Positions 8,060 through 16,829 of a stretch of DNA of 64,000 nt are shown in pieces (the first letter of the stretch is position 1; each line of letters begins with the position of its first letter). A program made the position numbers and the translations under genes. The notes under the pieces are model-generated. The model was not told the DNA's origin. It made no database searches and saw only the letters and a list, made by a program, of their open reading frames with translations. The stretch is from a bacterium (GTDB lineage: Bacteria > Myxococcota_A > Polyangia > Nannocystales > Nannocystaceae): NCBI GenBank assembly GCA_024742475.1, contig JANSYI010000013.1, positions 156,331-220,330 of the forward strand, written 5' to 3'.

Positions 8060-8770
8060 GTGACGCCGACCATCCTGATCGTGGATGACGAACGTGACCT
8101 GGTCAGCACGGTGCAGTTCTCCCTCGAGCGAGAGGGATGGCGGACACGGGTCGCCTACGACGGCCGGACCGCTCTGGACTCGGCCACCGGAGATCCCACG
8201 CCGGATCTCATCCTTCTCGACCTCATGCTGCCGGACATGACGGGCACCGACATCTGTCGGGAGCTGCGGTCCGACGACAAGACCAAGGACGTGCCCATCG
8301 TCATGGTCACGGCGAAGGACGACGAGATCGATCGCGTCGTGGGGTTCGAGGTCGGTGCCGACGACTACGTGACCAAGCCGTTCTCGATGCGGGAGTTGCT
8401 GCTGCGCATCAAGGCGATCCTCCGCCGCCTCGACAGGCCGCAGACCGCAATGCCCGAGCATGCCTTCGGTCGGCTCAAGGTCGACGAGGAGGGGCACCGG
8501 GTCTGGGTCGACGACAACGAGCTCAACCTCACCGCGCTGGAGTTTCGACTGCTGAGCACGTTCCTCTCCCGCAAGGGACGCGTGCAGACCCGCGACGCCC
8601 TGCTTCACGACGTCTGGGGCCACACGCCGGGCCTGCCCACGCGCACCGTGGACACGCACGTCCAGCGGCTGCGCAAGAAGCTCGGTCCCGCGTCCGACTA
8701 CATCGAGACGCTGCGCGGCGTCGGCTATCGGTTCCGCACCGACGCCGCCGAGACGGAAGCTGCCGTCTAG
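8060..8770 (+). CDS. PhoB/OmpR-family response regulator
   Basis: A two-component DNA-binding regulator. The receiver domain (from the first residues to about 120) has the acidic pair DDE, the phospho-accepting Asp in LILLDLMLPD, the Thr of VMVTAKDD and the Lys of YVTKPFS. The C-terminal winged helix contains LTALEFRLLSTFLSRKGRVQ and RTVDTHVQRLRKKLG. Wording around VPIVMVTAKDDEIDRVVGFE and GADDYVTKPF is close to PhoB. GTG 8060 starts the receiver directly; GTG 8045 or TTG 8012 are alternatives. No sensor kinase is in the window. It is divergent from the TonB operon and its stop shares CTAG with the lipase stop. Confidence 0.9.
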   Translation: MTPTILIVDDERDLVSTVQFSLEREGWRTRVAYDGRTALDSATGDPTPDLILLDLMLPDMTGTDICRELRSDDKTKDVPIVMVTAKDDEIDRVVGFEVGADDYVTKPFSMRELLLRIKAILRRLDRPQTAMPEHAFGRLKVDEEGHRVWVDDNELNLTALEFRLLSTFLSRKGRVQTRDALLHDVWGHTPGLPTRTVDTHVQRLRKKLGPASDYIETLRGVGYRFRTDAAETEAAV

Positions 8771-9975
8771 AACCCTTGCGCGGCCAGGTCGAAGGCCAGA
8801 TTGCGGTAGAAGCGGATGTAGTCGAAGCCGGTGCGGGGGTCCGCGCCGTGGTCGTTGATCTGCCCGGCAGCGTCGAGGTGGTCGCCGGGGTAGCAACCTC
8901 GAAAGCGTCCCCACTTGGCGGACTCGACGGTCGCCACACCGTCGTTGGGCCTCAGCTCGAGGCCGTGGGCGACGAAGCCTGCGGCGCCGACGAGCAGCGC
9001 GTCCATGCGATCGCGCTTGCCTTCGTGGCGCATGAACAGCAGCTGGCCGTGCTCGTCGGTGCACGCGTCGGTCTCGGCGTTGATGCGTGGGTTGGGCAGC
9101 CCGGCCACGTTGCTGACGCCGGCCCATGATTGGTACATCACGCCCGGCGCGTCGCGGATCTCTGCGTTGAACTCGGCCATGCCGCGCTCGGACATCGCCG
9201 CGAGCGCAGCGACGATGTGGCTGTCTTCGGCGACGTCGCTGAACGTGCTCCCGTACAGCGTCGCGATCGCATCGATCGCGTCGGCTTCGTCCTCGTCGGG
9301 CAGGAATCCAACGGCGACGTCGGCGACGAACGTGCCTCGGTGAGGCGCCGAGATGGTGCTGACCGAAGCGACGCGATCGCCGTAGCCGAGCCCATCGGGG
9401 CTGACCAAGTAGCGGCAGTCGATGCCCCCCATCGAGAAGCACACCAGGTTGACCTTATCCGCACCGGAGTGCGCGAGAAGCTCGTCGACCTGGCGCGCCA
9501 AGAAGCCAGCGCGAACCTGGGGCGTATCGAACGGCGGCACGCTTCCGAGCACCACGTCGTGGCCGTCCTCGATGAGCGCGACGTCGACGTCGTTGAAGCG
9601 CCAGAAGTTGGTCGTGCTCGTGTTGAAGCCGTGCGCCAAGATGATCGGGTGCCGGGTGGGCTCGCCCTGGGGCTCGGGACCGAGCGGATCGGGCGCGGCT
9701 TCGCACCAGCCGAGCGGGTCCCACAGCAGCGACCCGCAGAGGAACGAGTCGTCCTTGCCCACGGGGACGCCTTCGCAGCCGGCCGCCTCGATGCCGTCGA
9801 TGAGCTCCTGCGCGATGGCGGCCTCATCGGCATTGCACGTGTTCGATGGCGCCTGCGGTGGCACGCCCAGGCACATCTCGACCGCCTCGTTGGCCTCCAC
9901 GCAGATGCTCGACTCCGCGCTCGAATCCGCGTCACAGGCGATGAGGGCGATCAAGAGGAGGGTGGCGTTCCGCAT
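8767..9975 (-). CDS. Secreted triacylglycerol lipase, lipoprotein type
   Basis: A 402-residue alpha/beta hydrolase with a lipobox leader (LLLIALIAC). An N-terminal Cys-rich extension of about 90 residues precedes the hydrolase. The oxyanion-hole motif is IILAHGFN. The nucleophile elbow is NLVCFSMGGIDCRY, with Ser about residue 181; Cys replaces the usual first Gly of GxSxG, as in some Pseudomonas-type lipases with variant elbows. The end has CYPGDHLDAAGQIND, matching the His-containing segment of the bacterial class I lipases. No foldase gene is nearby. The ATG at 9975 gives the best leader. It converges on the response regulator. Confidence 0.85.
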   Translation of the reverse strand: MRNATLLLIALIACDADSSAESSICVEANEAVEMCLGVPPQAPSNTCNADEAAIAQELIDGIEAAGCEGVPVGKDDSFLCGSLLWDPLGWCEAAPDPLGPEPQGEPTRHPIILAHGFNTSTTNFWRFNDVDVALIEDGHDVVLGSVPPFDTPQVRAGFLARQVDELLAHSGADKVNLVCFSMGGIDCRYLVSPDGLGYGDRVASVSTISAPHRGTFVADVAVGFLPDEDEADAIDAIATLYGSTFSDVAEDSHIVAALAAMSERGMAEFNAEIRDAPGVMYQSWAGVSNVAGLPNPRINAETDACTDEHGQLLFMRHEGKRDRMDALLVGAAGFVAHGLELRPNDGVATVESAKWGRFRGCYPGDHLDAAGQINDHGADPRTGFDYIRFYRNLAFDLAAQGF

Positions 9976-10092
9976 CGAGAGCACAAGTAGGAAGATGTAG
10001 GATAGTCAACACGTTCGCGAGGGCGATTTACGACAGAATCGAGGTTGGACGCGACAGCGCGCGCTGCAGCGCGGACGTACCCTGCCCCCGGG

Positions 10093-11070
10093 ATGACCCT
10101 GATGCGATCGCCACTGCCGAGCCTGGTCGCCGCGCGACTGCGGGCTGCAGGTGACGACGTCGACGCTCGGCTGGCGCGCTTCGGGCTGACCCGCGCGCTC
10201 ACCGAGTCGCACGTCGTCGCCGAGGTCGACGTGCTCGCGGCGTTCTACGACGACGCCGCGGTGGCGCTCGGACAGCCCGACCTCGGGCTCGACCTCGTCC
10301 GCGACATCGACCGCGGCGCGTACGGCCTCGCCGAGTTCGGCATCCGTGCGGCGCCGACGGTCCGCGAGGCGTTGCGCCGCCTCGCCCGATTCGCCGTCCT
10401 GCTCAACGAAGCCACGACCGTCGAGGTCCGAGAGACGGACACATCGGTGTGCGTGCACCAGCGCATCCCCGGCCATCCGCTCTCGGGCGGCCGGCACTCC
10501 AACGAGTACTTCATGGCCGTGCTGCTCGCGTTCGGCCAGACGATCACCAGCGGCGAAGTGCCCGTCGAGCGCGTCTGGTTCTGCCACGCCGCCCCCGCGG
10601 ATCTCTCCACCCACCGGCGAACCTTCGGAGGCGCCACGGTGCACTTCGACCGATCCGACAACGGGCTCGCGCTCCCCCGATCGGTCGCCGACATGCCGCT
10701 CGCATCGGCCGACCCGCCGCTGATGCAGGCGATCGACGCACAGGCCGAGCAGCTGCTCTCGGCGCGCTCGGTCTCTCACGAGTTCATCGATCGCGTTCGA
10801 GACGGCATGTCGCGCGCCCTGCACGACGGCACGCCGGCGCTACCGGACATCGCCGAGTACCTGGCGATGACACCTCGCACGCTGCAGCGTCGGCTCGCCG
10901 AGCACGACACGTCGTTTCGCGAGGTGCTCGACGAGCTCCGCTTCGAGATGCATGACCGTCTGGCGGCCCAGGGGCTCTCCTCGCAAGAGGTCGCGTTCCG
11001 GCTCGGCTACGCGGACATGGGCTCGTTTCGCCGGGCTCGGCGCCGTTGGAAGTCGACGACGGGGGGCTGA
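10093..11070 (+). CDS. AraC-family regulator with arabinose-binding-like N-terminus
   Basis: A 325-residue transcription factor. Residues ~10-190 match the N-terminal sensory domain seen in OruR/ArgR-type AraC proteins (GAYGLAEFGIRAAPTVREAL; FGGATVHFDRSDNGLALP). The last ~90 residues are the double helix-turn-helix (DIAEYLAMTPRTLQRRLAEH and SQEVAFRLGYADMGSFRRAR). The C-terminus ends a little earlier than usual, just after the second recognition helix. ATG 10093 is preferred to the upstream TTG at 10045. It ends 12 bp before the FAD oxidoreductase, so the two probably form a regulator-enzyme pair. Confidence 0.9.
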   Translation: MTLMRSPLPSLVAARLRAAGDDVDARLARFGLTRALTESHVVAEVDVLAAFYDDAAVALGQPDLGLDLVRDIDRGAYGLAEFGIRAAPTVREALRRLARFAVLLNEATTVEVRETDTSVCVHQRIPGHPLSGGRHSNEYFMAVLLAFGQTITSGEVPVERVWFCHAAPADLSTHRRTFGGATVHFDRSDNGLALPRSVADMPLASADPPLMQAIDAQAEQLLSARSVSHEFIDRVRDGMSRALHDGTPALPDIAEYLAMTPRTLQRRLAEHDTSFREVLDELRFEMHDRLAAQGLSSQEVAFRLGYADMGSFRRARRRWKSTTGG

Positions 11071-11082
11071 TACCCTGCCGCC

Positions 11083-12282
11083 GTGGACCCCGGCGCCCCC
11101 TCTCTCTGGCTCGACGAGGCCCCCGCGACCCGCCTGAGGGCGCTGGACACGGGCACCCATGCCTTCGACGCGGTGGTCGTCGGGCTCGGAATCACGGGCG
11201 TGGTGGCGGCGCTCGAGCTGGCCGAAGCGGGTTTGTCCGTACTCGGCATCGACGCACACGGTCTGGGCTGGGGCGCGTCGGCGCGCTCGGGCGGCTTCTT
11301 GCTGGTCGAGCACGCGATCGAGTACCCCGCTCGCCGCGCCCGCTTCGGCGCCGACAGAATGCGGACCATCATCGAGATGGCCCGCAGCACGCACGCGCTC
11401 GTCGAGTCACGCTTCGCGAAGGCGGCCGAGCACAAGCGCTGCGGAAGCCTGATCCTGCCGATGGACGACGACGCCGAGGAACAGCAGACGCTGGCCGAGG
11501 CGGCGCGGCTGCTCGCCGAAGACGGCGTGCCGTGCACCACGGGGGTCGAACGCGACGACCTTCGAGGCTTTGCGCCGGGCATGTCGATTCCCGAGGACGG
11601 CGAAGTCCATCCCGGCAAGCTGCTCGCGGCCGTCGGTGCCGAGGCGGCCGCTGCCGGTGCCACGCTCCGCCAGGCACTGGCCACCGAGATCCACCCCAAG
11701 CAGCGGCTCATCACCACGCCCCACGCCACCATCAGCTACGGCGTGGCCATCATCGCCGTCAACGCGTGGACCCGACGCCTCCTGCCCGACGTCGACATCG
11801 AGCCTCAGCGCGCGCAGATGCTCGCCACGCGACCGGTCGCGCCCGTCCGCACGCTCGAGCCGGTCTGCTACGGATGCTGGGGCTACGACTACTTCCGCCA
11901 GCGTGACGATGGGCGCATGCTCGTGGGCGGGCGTCGCCATCGTCACCGCGACGACGAGTCCACCGAAGAGTCGACGACCACCCGCCCCGTCCAAGACGAC
12001 CTCGAGCGCTACCTCGAGCGGCACCTGTCAGCCTTCGGCCCCTTCGAGATCGAAGCGCGCTGGTCGGGCACGATGGGCTTCAGCCCCGACGAGCTCCCCT
12101 TCTGGCACGCGCTGTGCGACTACGAAGACAACCCGTCCACGCACGTGCTCGGAGGCATGACCGGGCACGGCATGGGCCTGGGCGCGGTGTGTGGCCAGAC
12201 CATCGCACGTTCGACGCATTGCGAGCTCTCGGACACCGAGCGCCGACGGCTCGATCTCCTCGACGCGAAGCGGCTGCGCTGA
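11083..12282 (+). CDS. FAD-dependent oxidoreductase, DAO family
   Basis: A 399-residue flavoenzyme. The dinucleotide-binding fold starts at about residue 27 (FDAVVVGLGITGVVAALELA), and the DAO-type second motif WGASARSGGF follows at about 65. The C-terminal region has GTMGFSPDELPFWHAL and the closing glycine-rich HVLGGMTGHGMGLG that contacts the flavin in sarcosine/glycine/putrescine oxidase relatives. It probably oxidises an amine or amino acid and releases peroxide. The substrate is unclear. Start is GTG 11083, immediately after the AraC gene. Confidence 0.88.
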   Translation: MDPGAPSLWLDEAPATRLRALDTGTHAFDAVVVGLGITGVVAALELAEAGLSVLGIDAHGLGWGASARSGGFLLVEHAIEYPARRARFGADRMRTIIEMARSTHALVESRFAKAAEHKRCGSLILPMDDDAEEQQTLAEAARLLAEDGVPCTTGVERDDLRGFAPGMSIPEDGEVHPGKLLAAVGAEAAAAGATLRQALATEIHPKQRLITTPHATISYGVAIIAVNAWTRRLLPDVDIEPQRAQMLATRPVAPVRTLEPVCYGCWGYDYFRQRDDGRMLVGGRRHRHRDDESTEESTTTRPVQDDLERYLERHLSAFGPFEIEARWSGTMGFSPDELPFWHALCDYEDNPSTHVLGGMTGHGMGLGAVCGQTIARSTHCELSDTERRRLDLLDAKRLR

Positions 12283-12330
12283 GCAAGGCCGCGGTCGCGG
12301 TGACCCCGGCCGAGTAGTAGCCTCGGCGGC

Positions 12331-13611
12331 ATGGTCGAGGTCATCCAGCTTCAGCCGCCGACAGCCCTCGACTGGACGCTGCCGGTCCCGGGCTCGAAGA
12401 GCATCACCAACCGGGCGCTGCTGCTGGCCGCGCTGGCCGAAGGGTCCTCCACGCTTCGAGGCTGGCTCGATGCCGACGACACCCGCCACATGCGGGCATG
12501 CCTGGCGTCGCTGGGCGTCGAGGTCGTAAAGCGAGACGGCGCCCTGGCGGTCTCGGGGGCAGGCGGCCGCTTCACGTCGACGGAGGCGCCGCAGCTGTTC
12601 GTGGGGACGGCGGGCACGGTCGCGCGGTTCCTGCTCGCGGCTCTGGCCGGCAGCAACGTGGCCGCCACCATGGACGGCACGCCGCGCATGCGCGAGCGCC
12701 CGATGGCCATGCTCATCGACGGCCTCCGGGCGATGGGTGCGTCGCTCGAGTGCACGCAGAACGAAGGCTTCATCCCCGTCCGCGTCGAAGCGCGGGGCCA
12801 GCTGCGCGGTGGCGAGGTGCGGCTGTCTCGTCCGGCGAGCTCGCAGTTCGTCTCAGGGCTGGTGATCGCCGCGACGCTCGCCGACGGACCCACGCAGGTG
12901 GTGCTCGAGCAAGGCACGCCCGCACGCCCATACGTCGACATGACGCTCCGCGTGCTCGCGTCGTTCGGGGGCTCGGCGGGGTGGGAGCAGGACACGCTGC
13001 ACGTCGAGCCGAGCACGCTGCGCGGCTGCGACTACACCATCGAGGCCGACGCCTCTGCCGCGAGCTACCCGCTGACCCTGGCTGCGATCCACGGAGGGCG
13101 CGCGCAGGTGTCGCTGGGTCAGGGCAGCATGCAAGGTGACGCCAAGTTCGCGAGCGTGCTCGAACGCATGGGCGCCCGCGTCTCGCAGACCGGCGACGCC
13201 ACCACGGTCGAGGGCACGGGCTCGCTGCGCGGCGGGCTGTTCGACCTCACCGACATGCCCGACATGACGCTCACCCTCGCCGTGGCGGCGCTCTTCGCCG
13301 AGGGGCCCACCGAGATTCGGGGCGTCGACATCCTGCGTCACCACGAGAGCGACCGGCTCGCCGTCGCTGCCACCGAGCTGCGCAAGCTCGGCGCCGAGGT
13401 CGAGGAGTACGACGATGGGCTGCGCATCGTGCCACCTGCGGGCAGTCGCCCCGGCGCGGTCGAGATCGACACGTACGACGACCACCGCGTGGCGATGGCG
13501 TTCGCCATGGCAGGCCACGTTGCGATTCGAGATCCGGGCTGCGTGGCCAAAACCTACCCCGAGTACTTCAATCATCTACGGCAGACCGGTATGGTCGTCG
13601 CGCACGCATGA
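12331..13611 (+). CDS. aroA: 3-phosphoshikimate 1-carboxyvinyltransferase (EPSP synthase)
   Basis: A 426-residue AroA, the sixth step of the shikimate pathway: shikimate-3-phosphate plus PEP gives EPSP. Diagnostic segments are all present: PGSKSITNRALLLAALAEGS at the start, GTAGTVARFLLAAL, RMRERPMAMLIDGLRAMGA, SSQFVSGLVIAATLADG, DASAASYPLTLAAIHGG, ILRHHESDRLAVAATELRKL and YDDHRVAMAFAMAG. Length is normal. It overlaps the next gene by 4 bp (ATGA), so the two are translationally coupled although not functionally related in any obvious way. Confidence 0.96.
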   Translation: MVEVIQLQPPTALDWTLPVPGSKSITNRALLLAALAEGSSTLRGWLDADDTRHMRACLASLGVEVVKRDGALAVSGAGGRFTSTEAPQLFVGTAGTVARFLLAALAGSNVAATMDGTPRMRERPMAMLIDGLRAMGASLECTQNEGFIPVRVEARGQLRGGEVRLSRPASSQFVSGLVIAATLADGPTQVVLEQGTPARPYVDMTLRVLASFGGSAGWEQDTLHVEPSTLRGCDYTIEADASAASYPLTLAAIHGGRAQVSLGQGSMQGDAKFASVLERMGARVSQTGDATTVEGTGSLRGGLFDLTDMPDMTLTLAVAALFAEGPTEIRGVDILRHHESDRLAVAATELRKLGAEVEEYDDGLRIVPPAGSRPGAVEIDTYDDHRVAMAFAMAGHVAIRDPGCVAKTYPEYFNHLRQTGMVVAHA

Positions 13612-14924
13612 AGCCAGGCGACACCATCACGGTCTGCGCGGAGTCCCTGTCGCGCCACGGAGACGGGGTCGCGCAGCACGAGGGCCGAGAGGTGCATGTC
13701 GCCGGGCTGCTTCCCGGGGAGACCGGCGAGGTCAAGCTCGACTACGTCAGCCGGCAGCGGATGCGGGCGCACGGCACGGTGATCGAGCGCCGCAACGCCC
13801 ATCCGGGTCGTCGCCAGGCTCCTTGCCGACACCACGGCCGCTGCAACGGATGCGCCGTCATGGACATGGACGTCGCCTCGCAGCGAGAGCTCAAGGTCGC
13901 GCAGCTGTCGAAGCGTCACGGGTTCGAGGTCGATCGCATCGTCGCCACCGACGACGACGGGCTCCACTACCGCTGGTCGGTCAAGCGGGTGTTCGCGGGC
14001 AAACCGGGCGCGCTCGTCCTGGGCAGCTTCATGCGAGGCACCCACAACGTCGCCGACATGGAGGGCTGCCTCGTCGACCACCCCGACATCATCGCGGCGT
14101 GCGACGAGCTGCTCACGGTCGCCAACGATGCCGGCGCGGCCGCGTACGACGAGCTCGACGAGAGCGGCGACCTCCGATACGCGTGGTTCAAGACCGACGG
14201 GCGGGGCAACGTGCTGGTCGCCATCGTCACCGCCGACCCGCTCGCGACGATGGCCCACGGCATCGCCGAACGACTCGAGCGCCCCGCGGGCATCGCCTGG
14301 GGCGTCCACTCGGGCCGCGGCAACGACATGCGAGGTGTCACCATCCGCCCGCTGCGGGGCCGACAAACCCTCGCCATCGAGCTTTGCGGCGAGCTGGTCC
14401 ACATCGGCCCGCAAGGCTTCCTCCAGCCCAACCCCACCACCGCCGCGCTGGCCTACCACGACCTCGTACGCGTCCCCGCCGGCGGCTTTCCCCACGGCCG
14501 CGTAGCGCTCGACCTCTACGCGGGCGCAGGCATCACCACCAACCTGCTTCGCGAGCGGTTCGAGGTGGTCGTCCCGTGCGAGTCCTACCCCGAGAGCGCG
14601 CGGGCGCTCGGTATCAAGGCCGAGCTTGTCGAAGAGTTCCTCGCGCCCATCCTCGCCGACCCGCACCACCCCCACCGCTCCCCCGATCTCGTCATCGCCA
14701 ACCCGCCGCGGGGCGGTCTGGGAGCCGACGTGTGCAACCAGCTCAACGCGCTCGCGGCTCCGCGACTGCACATCATGAGCTGCAGCCCGGCGTCACTGCA
14801 CGAAGACCTCCAGCACCTCACGGGCGACGACGGTGCCTACAAGCTCATCGCGATGCGTGCCTTCGACACGCTGCCGCAGACCGCTCACATCGAGCTGGTC
14901 GCGTGGCTCGTTGGCAAGGGCTGA
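13608..14924 (+). CDS. TRAM-domain class I RNA uridine C5-methyltransferase-like protein
   Basis: A 438-residue RumA/RlmD/TrmA-family protein. An N-terminal TRAM barrel (residues 1-60; SRHGDGVAQHEGREVHVAGL) is followed by a cluster CRHHGRCNGC that keeps Cys for an iron-sulfur site, and by the SAM-binding motif ALDLYAGAGITTNLL. The catalytic Cys motif appears as MSCSPASLHEDL (SCNP in RumA) and the late Glu as TAHIELVAWL. The DPxRxG motif, however, reads NPPRGG at about residue 366, an Asp-to-Asn change at a position that binds the target uridine in RumA. It probably modifies rRNA or tRNA, but activity may be altered. Confidence 0.85.
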   Translation: MKPGDTITVCAESLSRHGDGVAQHEGREVHVAGLLPGETGEVKLDYVSRQRMRAHGTVIERRNAHPGRRQAPCRHHGRCNGCAVMDMDVASQRELKVAQLSKRHGFEVDRIVATDDDGLHYRWSVKRVFAGKPGALVLGSFMRGTHNVADMEGCLVDHPDIIAACDELLTVANDAGAAAYDELDESGDLRYAWFKTDGRGNVLVAIVTADPLATMAHGIAERLERPAGIAWGVHSGRGNDMRGVTIRPLRGRQTLAIELCGELVHIGPQGFLQPNPTTAALAYHDLVRVPAGGFPHGRVALDLYAGAGITTNLLRERFEVVVPCESYPESARALGIKAELVEEFLAPILADPHHPHRSPDLVIANPPRGGLGADVCNQLNALAAPRLHIMSCSPASLHEDLQHLTGDDGAYKLIAMRAFDTLPQTAHIELVAWLVGKG

Positions 14925-14933
14925 GTCGCGCCG

Positions 14934-15620
14934 TCAGAACGGGTGCTGCCCGACGTAGTTGCCCGGGGGGTCGTAGTTGCACACCCACACCTGGGTCGAA
15001 CCGCACGAGGCCATGCCGCAGCCCAGGCTGCGAGAGTCGCCCCATACGACCTGGGTGTAGTGGCCGCAGACCTTGCCCGACGCACAGGCGTGGGTCTGCG
15101 CGTCGTAGTCGCCCGCTTCCGAGGTCCACGACGCGGTCACTTGGGCGCCGCCCGCCGGCTGCGTGGTCCAGTAGAGATTCTCGCCGTAGGACTTGTCGGG
15201 GTTGTGCTGAAGAGCGCATCCGTTGGCCGCCAGCGCACCGGCCCAGCGCCGCGCAGTCTCGGCGACCTCGTCGGACCAGGTCAACGCCGCGACGCCAACC
15301 TGCTCGCGCGCGGCGTTGTGCGCCGAAAGCAGCGCCGCGCGCGTCTTGGCGTCGAGCGGTTCGGGCATGGCCGACGCATCCGGCCGCTGCGTCGGCGCGC
15401 CCTCGCGGGGCTTCGTCGTCGGTCGCCGCCGCTTCGTCCGCTTCCGCTTGCGGGGCTTTCGCTTGCGAGCACGAGTCGCCGACTCCTCAGGGGTGTCCTC
15501 GCTCGCCGCCACCGAGGAGGGCGAATGTGCGGCTTGGGCCGGCTGGATGGTGGGAGCATCGACGGAGGTCGAGGCGCATCCCAAGATGGTGATCAGGCCG
15601 ACGGTGCAGCGAACGAACAT
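14934..15620 (-). CDS. CAP/SCP-domain (PR-1-like) lipoprotein
   Basis: A 228-residue exported protein. ATG 15620 gives the leader VGLITILGC with a lipobox Cys. A very basic spacer follows (runs of Arg/Lys/Pro around residues 50-75), then the CAP domain in the last 150 residues: LLSAHNAAREQVGVAALTWS, YGENLYW, HYTQVVWGDSRSLGCGM and VCNYDPPGNYVGQHPF. The histidines and glutamate of the CAP cleft (HNAAR, YGENL, GHYTQ) are present. CAP proteins are secreted and diverse in function. It converges on the methyltransferase gene with only 9 bp between stops. Confidence 0.88.
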   Translation of the reverse strand: MFVRCTVGLITILGCASTSVDAPTIQPAQAAHSPSSVAASEDTPEESATRARKRKPRKRKRTKRRRPTTKPREGAPTQRPDASAMPEPLDAKTRAALLSAHNAAREQVGVAALTWSDEVAETARRWAGALAANGCALQHNPDKSYGENLYWTTQPAGGAQVTASWTSEAGDYDAQTHACASGKVCGHYTQVVWGDSRSLGCGMASCGSTQVWVCNYDPPGNYVGQHPF

Positions 15621-15741
15621 GGCTCGATGGGGTAGATGCGCCACCGGGCAAGTGTGACGCAGATGGGCCCGCGGACGCCGACCTACATTGGCACCCAGGC
15701 CGGGTGCCGCCGGGCCGCGCAGAGGCTAGAATGAAGGAGCG

Positions 15742-16056
15742 ATGAGCGAGAACGAAGAGACGCCCACCGAAGACGCGGAGACCAAGCCCAAGAGCGACCT
15801 GCTCGGTCAGCTCGAATCCGGGCTCGGCGAGCTCAAGTCGATGGCGGGCGACCTCGGCGAGCGCCTCTCGGGGGCCGCCTCCGAGGCCTCCTCCGACGCC
15901 AAGGAGACCTGGAAGAAGATGGAGCCGCAGGTCAAAGAGAAGCTCAAGACCGCCGAGGAGACGCTCGAAGGTGTCACCGAGGTCGCGGCCGAGCAGCTCA
16001 AGGGCCTGTTCGGCGAGCTCAAGTCCTCGATGCAGTCACTCAAAGACAAGCTCTGA
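15742..16056 (+). CDS. Small acidic coiled helical protein, YtxH/apolipoprotein-like
   Basis: A 104-residue protein with no signal or membrane helix. After an acidic N-terminus it is predicted by eye to be almost entirely amphipathic helix with heptad-like leucines (LLGQLESGLGELKSMAGDLG, LKTAEETLEGVTEVAAEQLK). Composition resembles YtxH or late-embryogenesis-abundant-like stress proteins that coat surfaces or membranes. No catalytic motif. An 8-bp inverted repeat follows at 16062-16088. It stands before the bactofilin gene on the same strand; any functional link is a guess. Confidence 0.75.
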   Translation: MSENEETPTEDAETKPKSDLLGQLESGLGELKSMAGDLGERLSGAASEASSDAKETWKKMEPQVKEKLKTAEETLEGVTEVAAEQLKGLFGELKSSMQSLKDKL

Positions 16057-16061
16057 GCCGC

Positions 16062-16088
16062 CGGGCACGAGTGCAGCGCCCGTGCCCG
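16062..16088. terminator. Inverted repeat after the small helical protein
   Basis: cgggcacg at 16062-16069 pairs with cgtgcccg at 16081-16088 around an 11-nt loop. There is no T-run, so it is a weak terminator candidate or an mRNA-stabilising hairpin. Confidence 0.35.
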
Positions 16089-16177
16089 CGCTTACATGTG
16101 CGACGATCGAACGGATCTAGGTAGTGGTTGCGGTGGAGCGCGTCGGCGAAGGACTATGGCCGCCGGAGTCGAAGCAC

Positions 16178-16594
16178 GTGTCGAACCCTCAGAACTACAT
16201 CACCGAGGACACCACCATCAAAGGCAGCATCACCACGGCCTCGTCGCTGACGATCGCCGGGGCGATCGAGGGCGACGTGAACGCTGGCGGTGAGATCACT
16301 GTCCTCGACGATGCGTTCGTCAAGGGCGACGTGTCCGGACCCAACGTCAAGATCCTCGGAAAGGTCGAGGGCCGCGTGAGCGCGACCGGACGTCTCGAGA
16401 TCTCGGCGACGGGCCAGGTCATCGGCGACATCTCGGTGCGGGCGCTTCACATCGAAGAGGGCGGCACGCTTCAGGGCGAGTGCAACATGGGCGGGAAGGT
16501 CGCGCCCAAACCCGCGCCGAAGCCGAGCGTCCCCTCGCCTGCCTCGACTCCGCGACCGGCGGTGTCCAACGTCCCCCCTCCGGGCGGCGCCTGA
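16178..16594 (+). CDS. Bactofilin-family cytoskeletal protein
   Basis: Bactofilins polymerise without nucleotide into beta-helical filaments that scaffold cell-shape, motility or chromosome-segregation factors; myxobacteria have several. This one (about 138 residues) has the repetitive core from NYITEDTTIKGSITTASS through VKGDVSGPNVKILGKVEGRV and SATGQVIGDISVRALHIEEG, with a glycine every turn of the beta-helix. A Pro/Ala/Lys tail (from about residue 110) follows, typical for membrane or partner binding. GTG 16178 is chosen because bactofilins begin a few residues before the core; GTG 16124 is also open. Confidence 0.9.
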   Translation: MSNPQNYITEDTTIKGSITTASSLTIAGAIEGDVNAGGEITVLDDAFVKGDVSGPNVKILGKVEGRVSATGRLEISATGQVIGDISVRALHIEEGGTLQGECNMGGKVAPKPAPKPSVPSPASTPRPAVSNVPPPGGA

Positions 16595-16829
16595 CCCATT
16601 CGCCGTCGCCATTGGCGGTGGCAGATTCGAATCGGGACGACGCCCCCAACACGCGTGAGCCGACCGACTGTTCGTCGGTTCGGGAGGTCGATGTGGGGCA
16701 AGTCTCGACGCGCGCCGGAGGTGGCGCCTTAGGACAGGTACCCGTGCGACGACGCACGGGCTCTCGCGAGACATCCACCCGGTTTGCACACGTTTTCACG
16801 GACGGGCTTTCGGCTAGCCTAATCCGAGA

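Noticed and set aside
13415..15592. 725-codon plus-strand frame across aroA end, methyltransferase and CAP gene
   Set aside because: Arg/Pro-rich shadow of three recognised genes in other frames.
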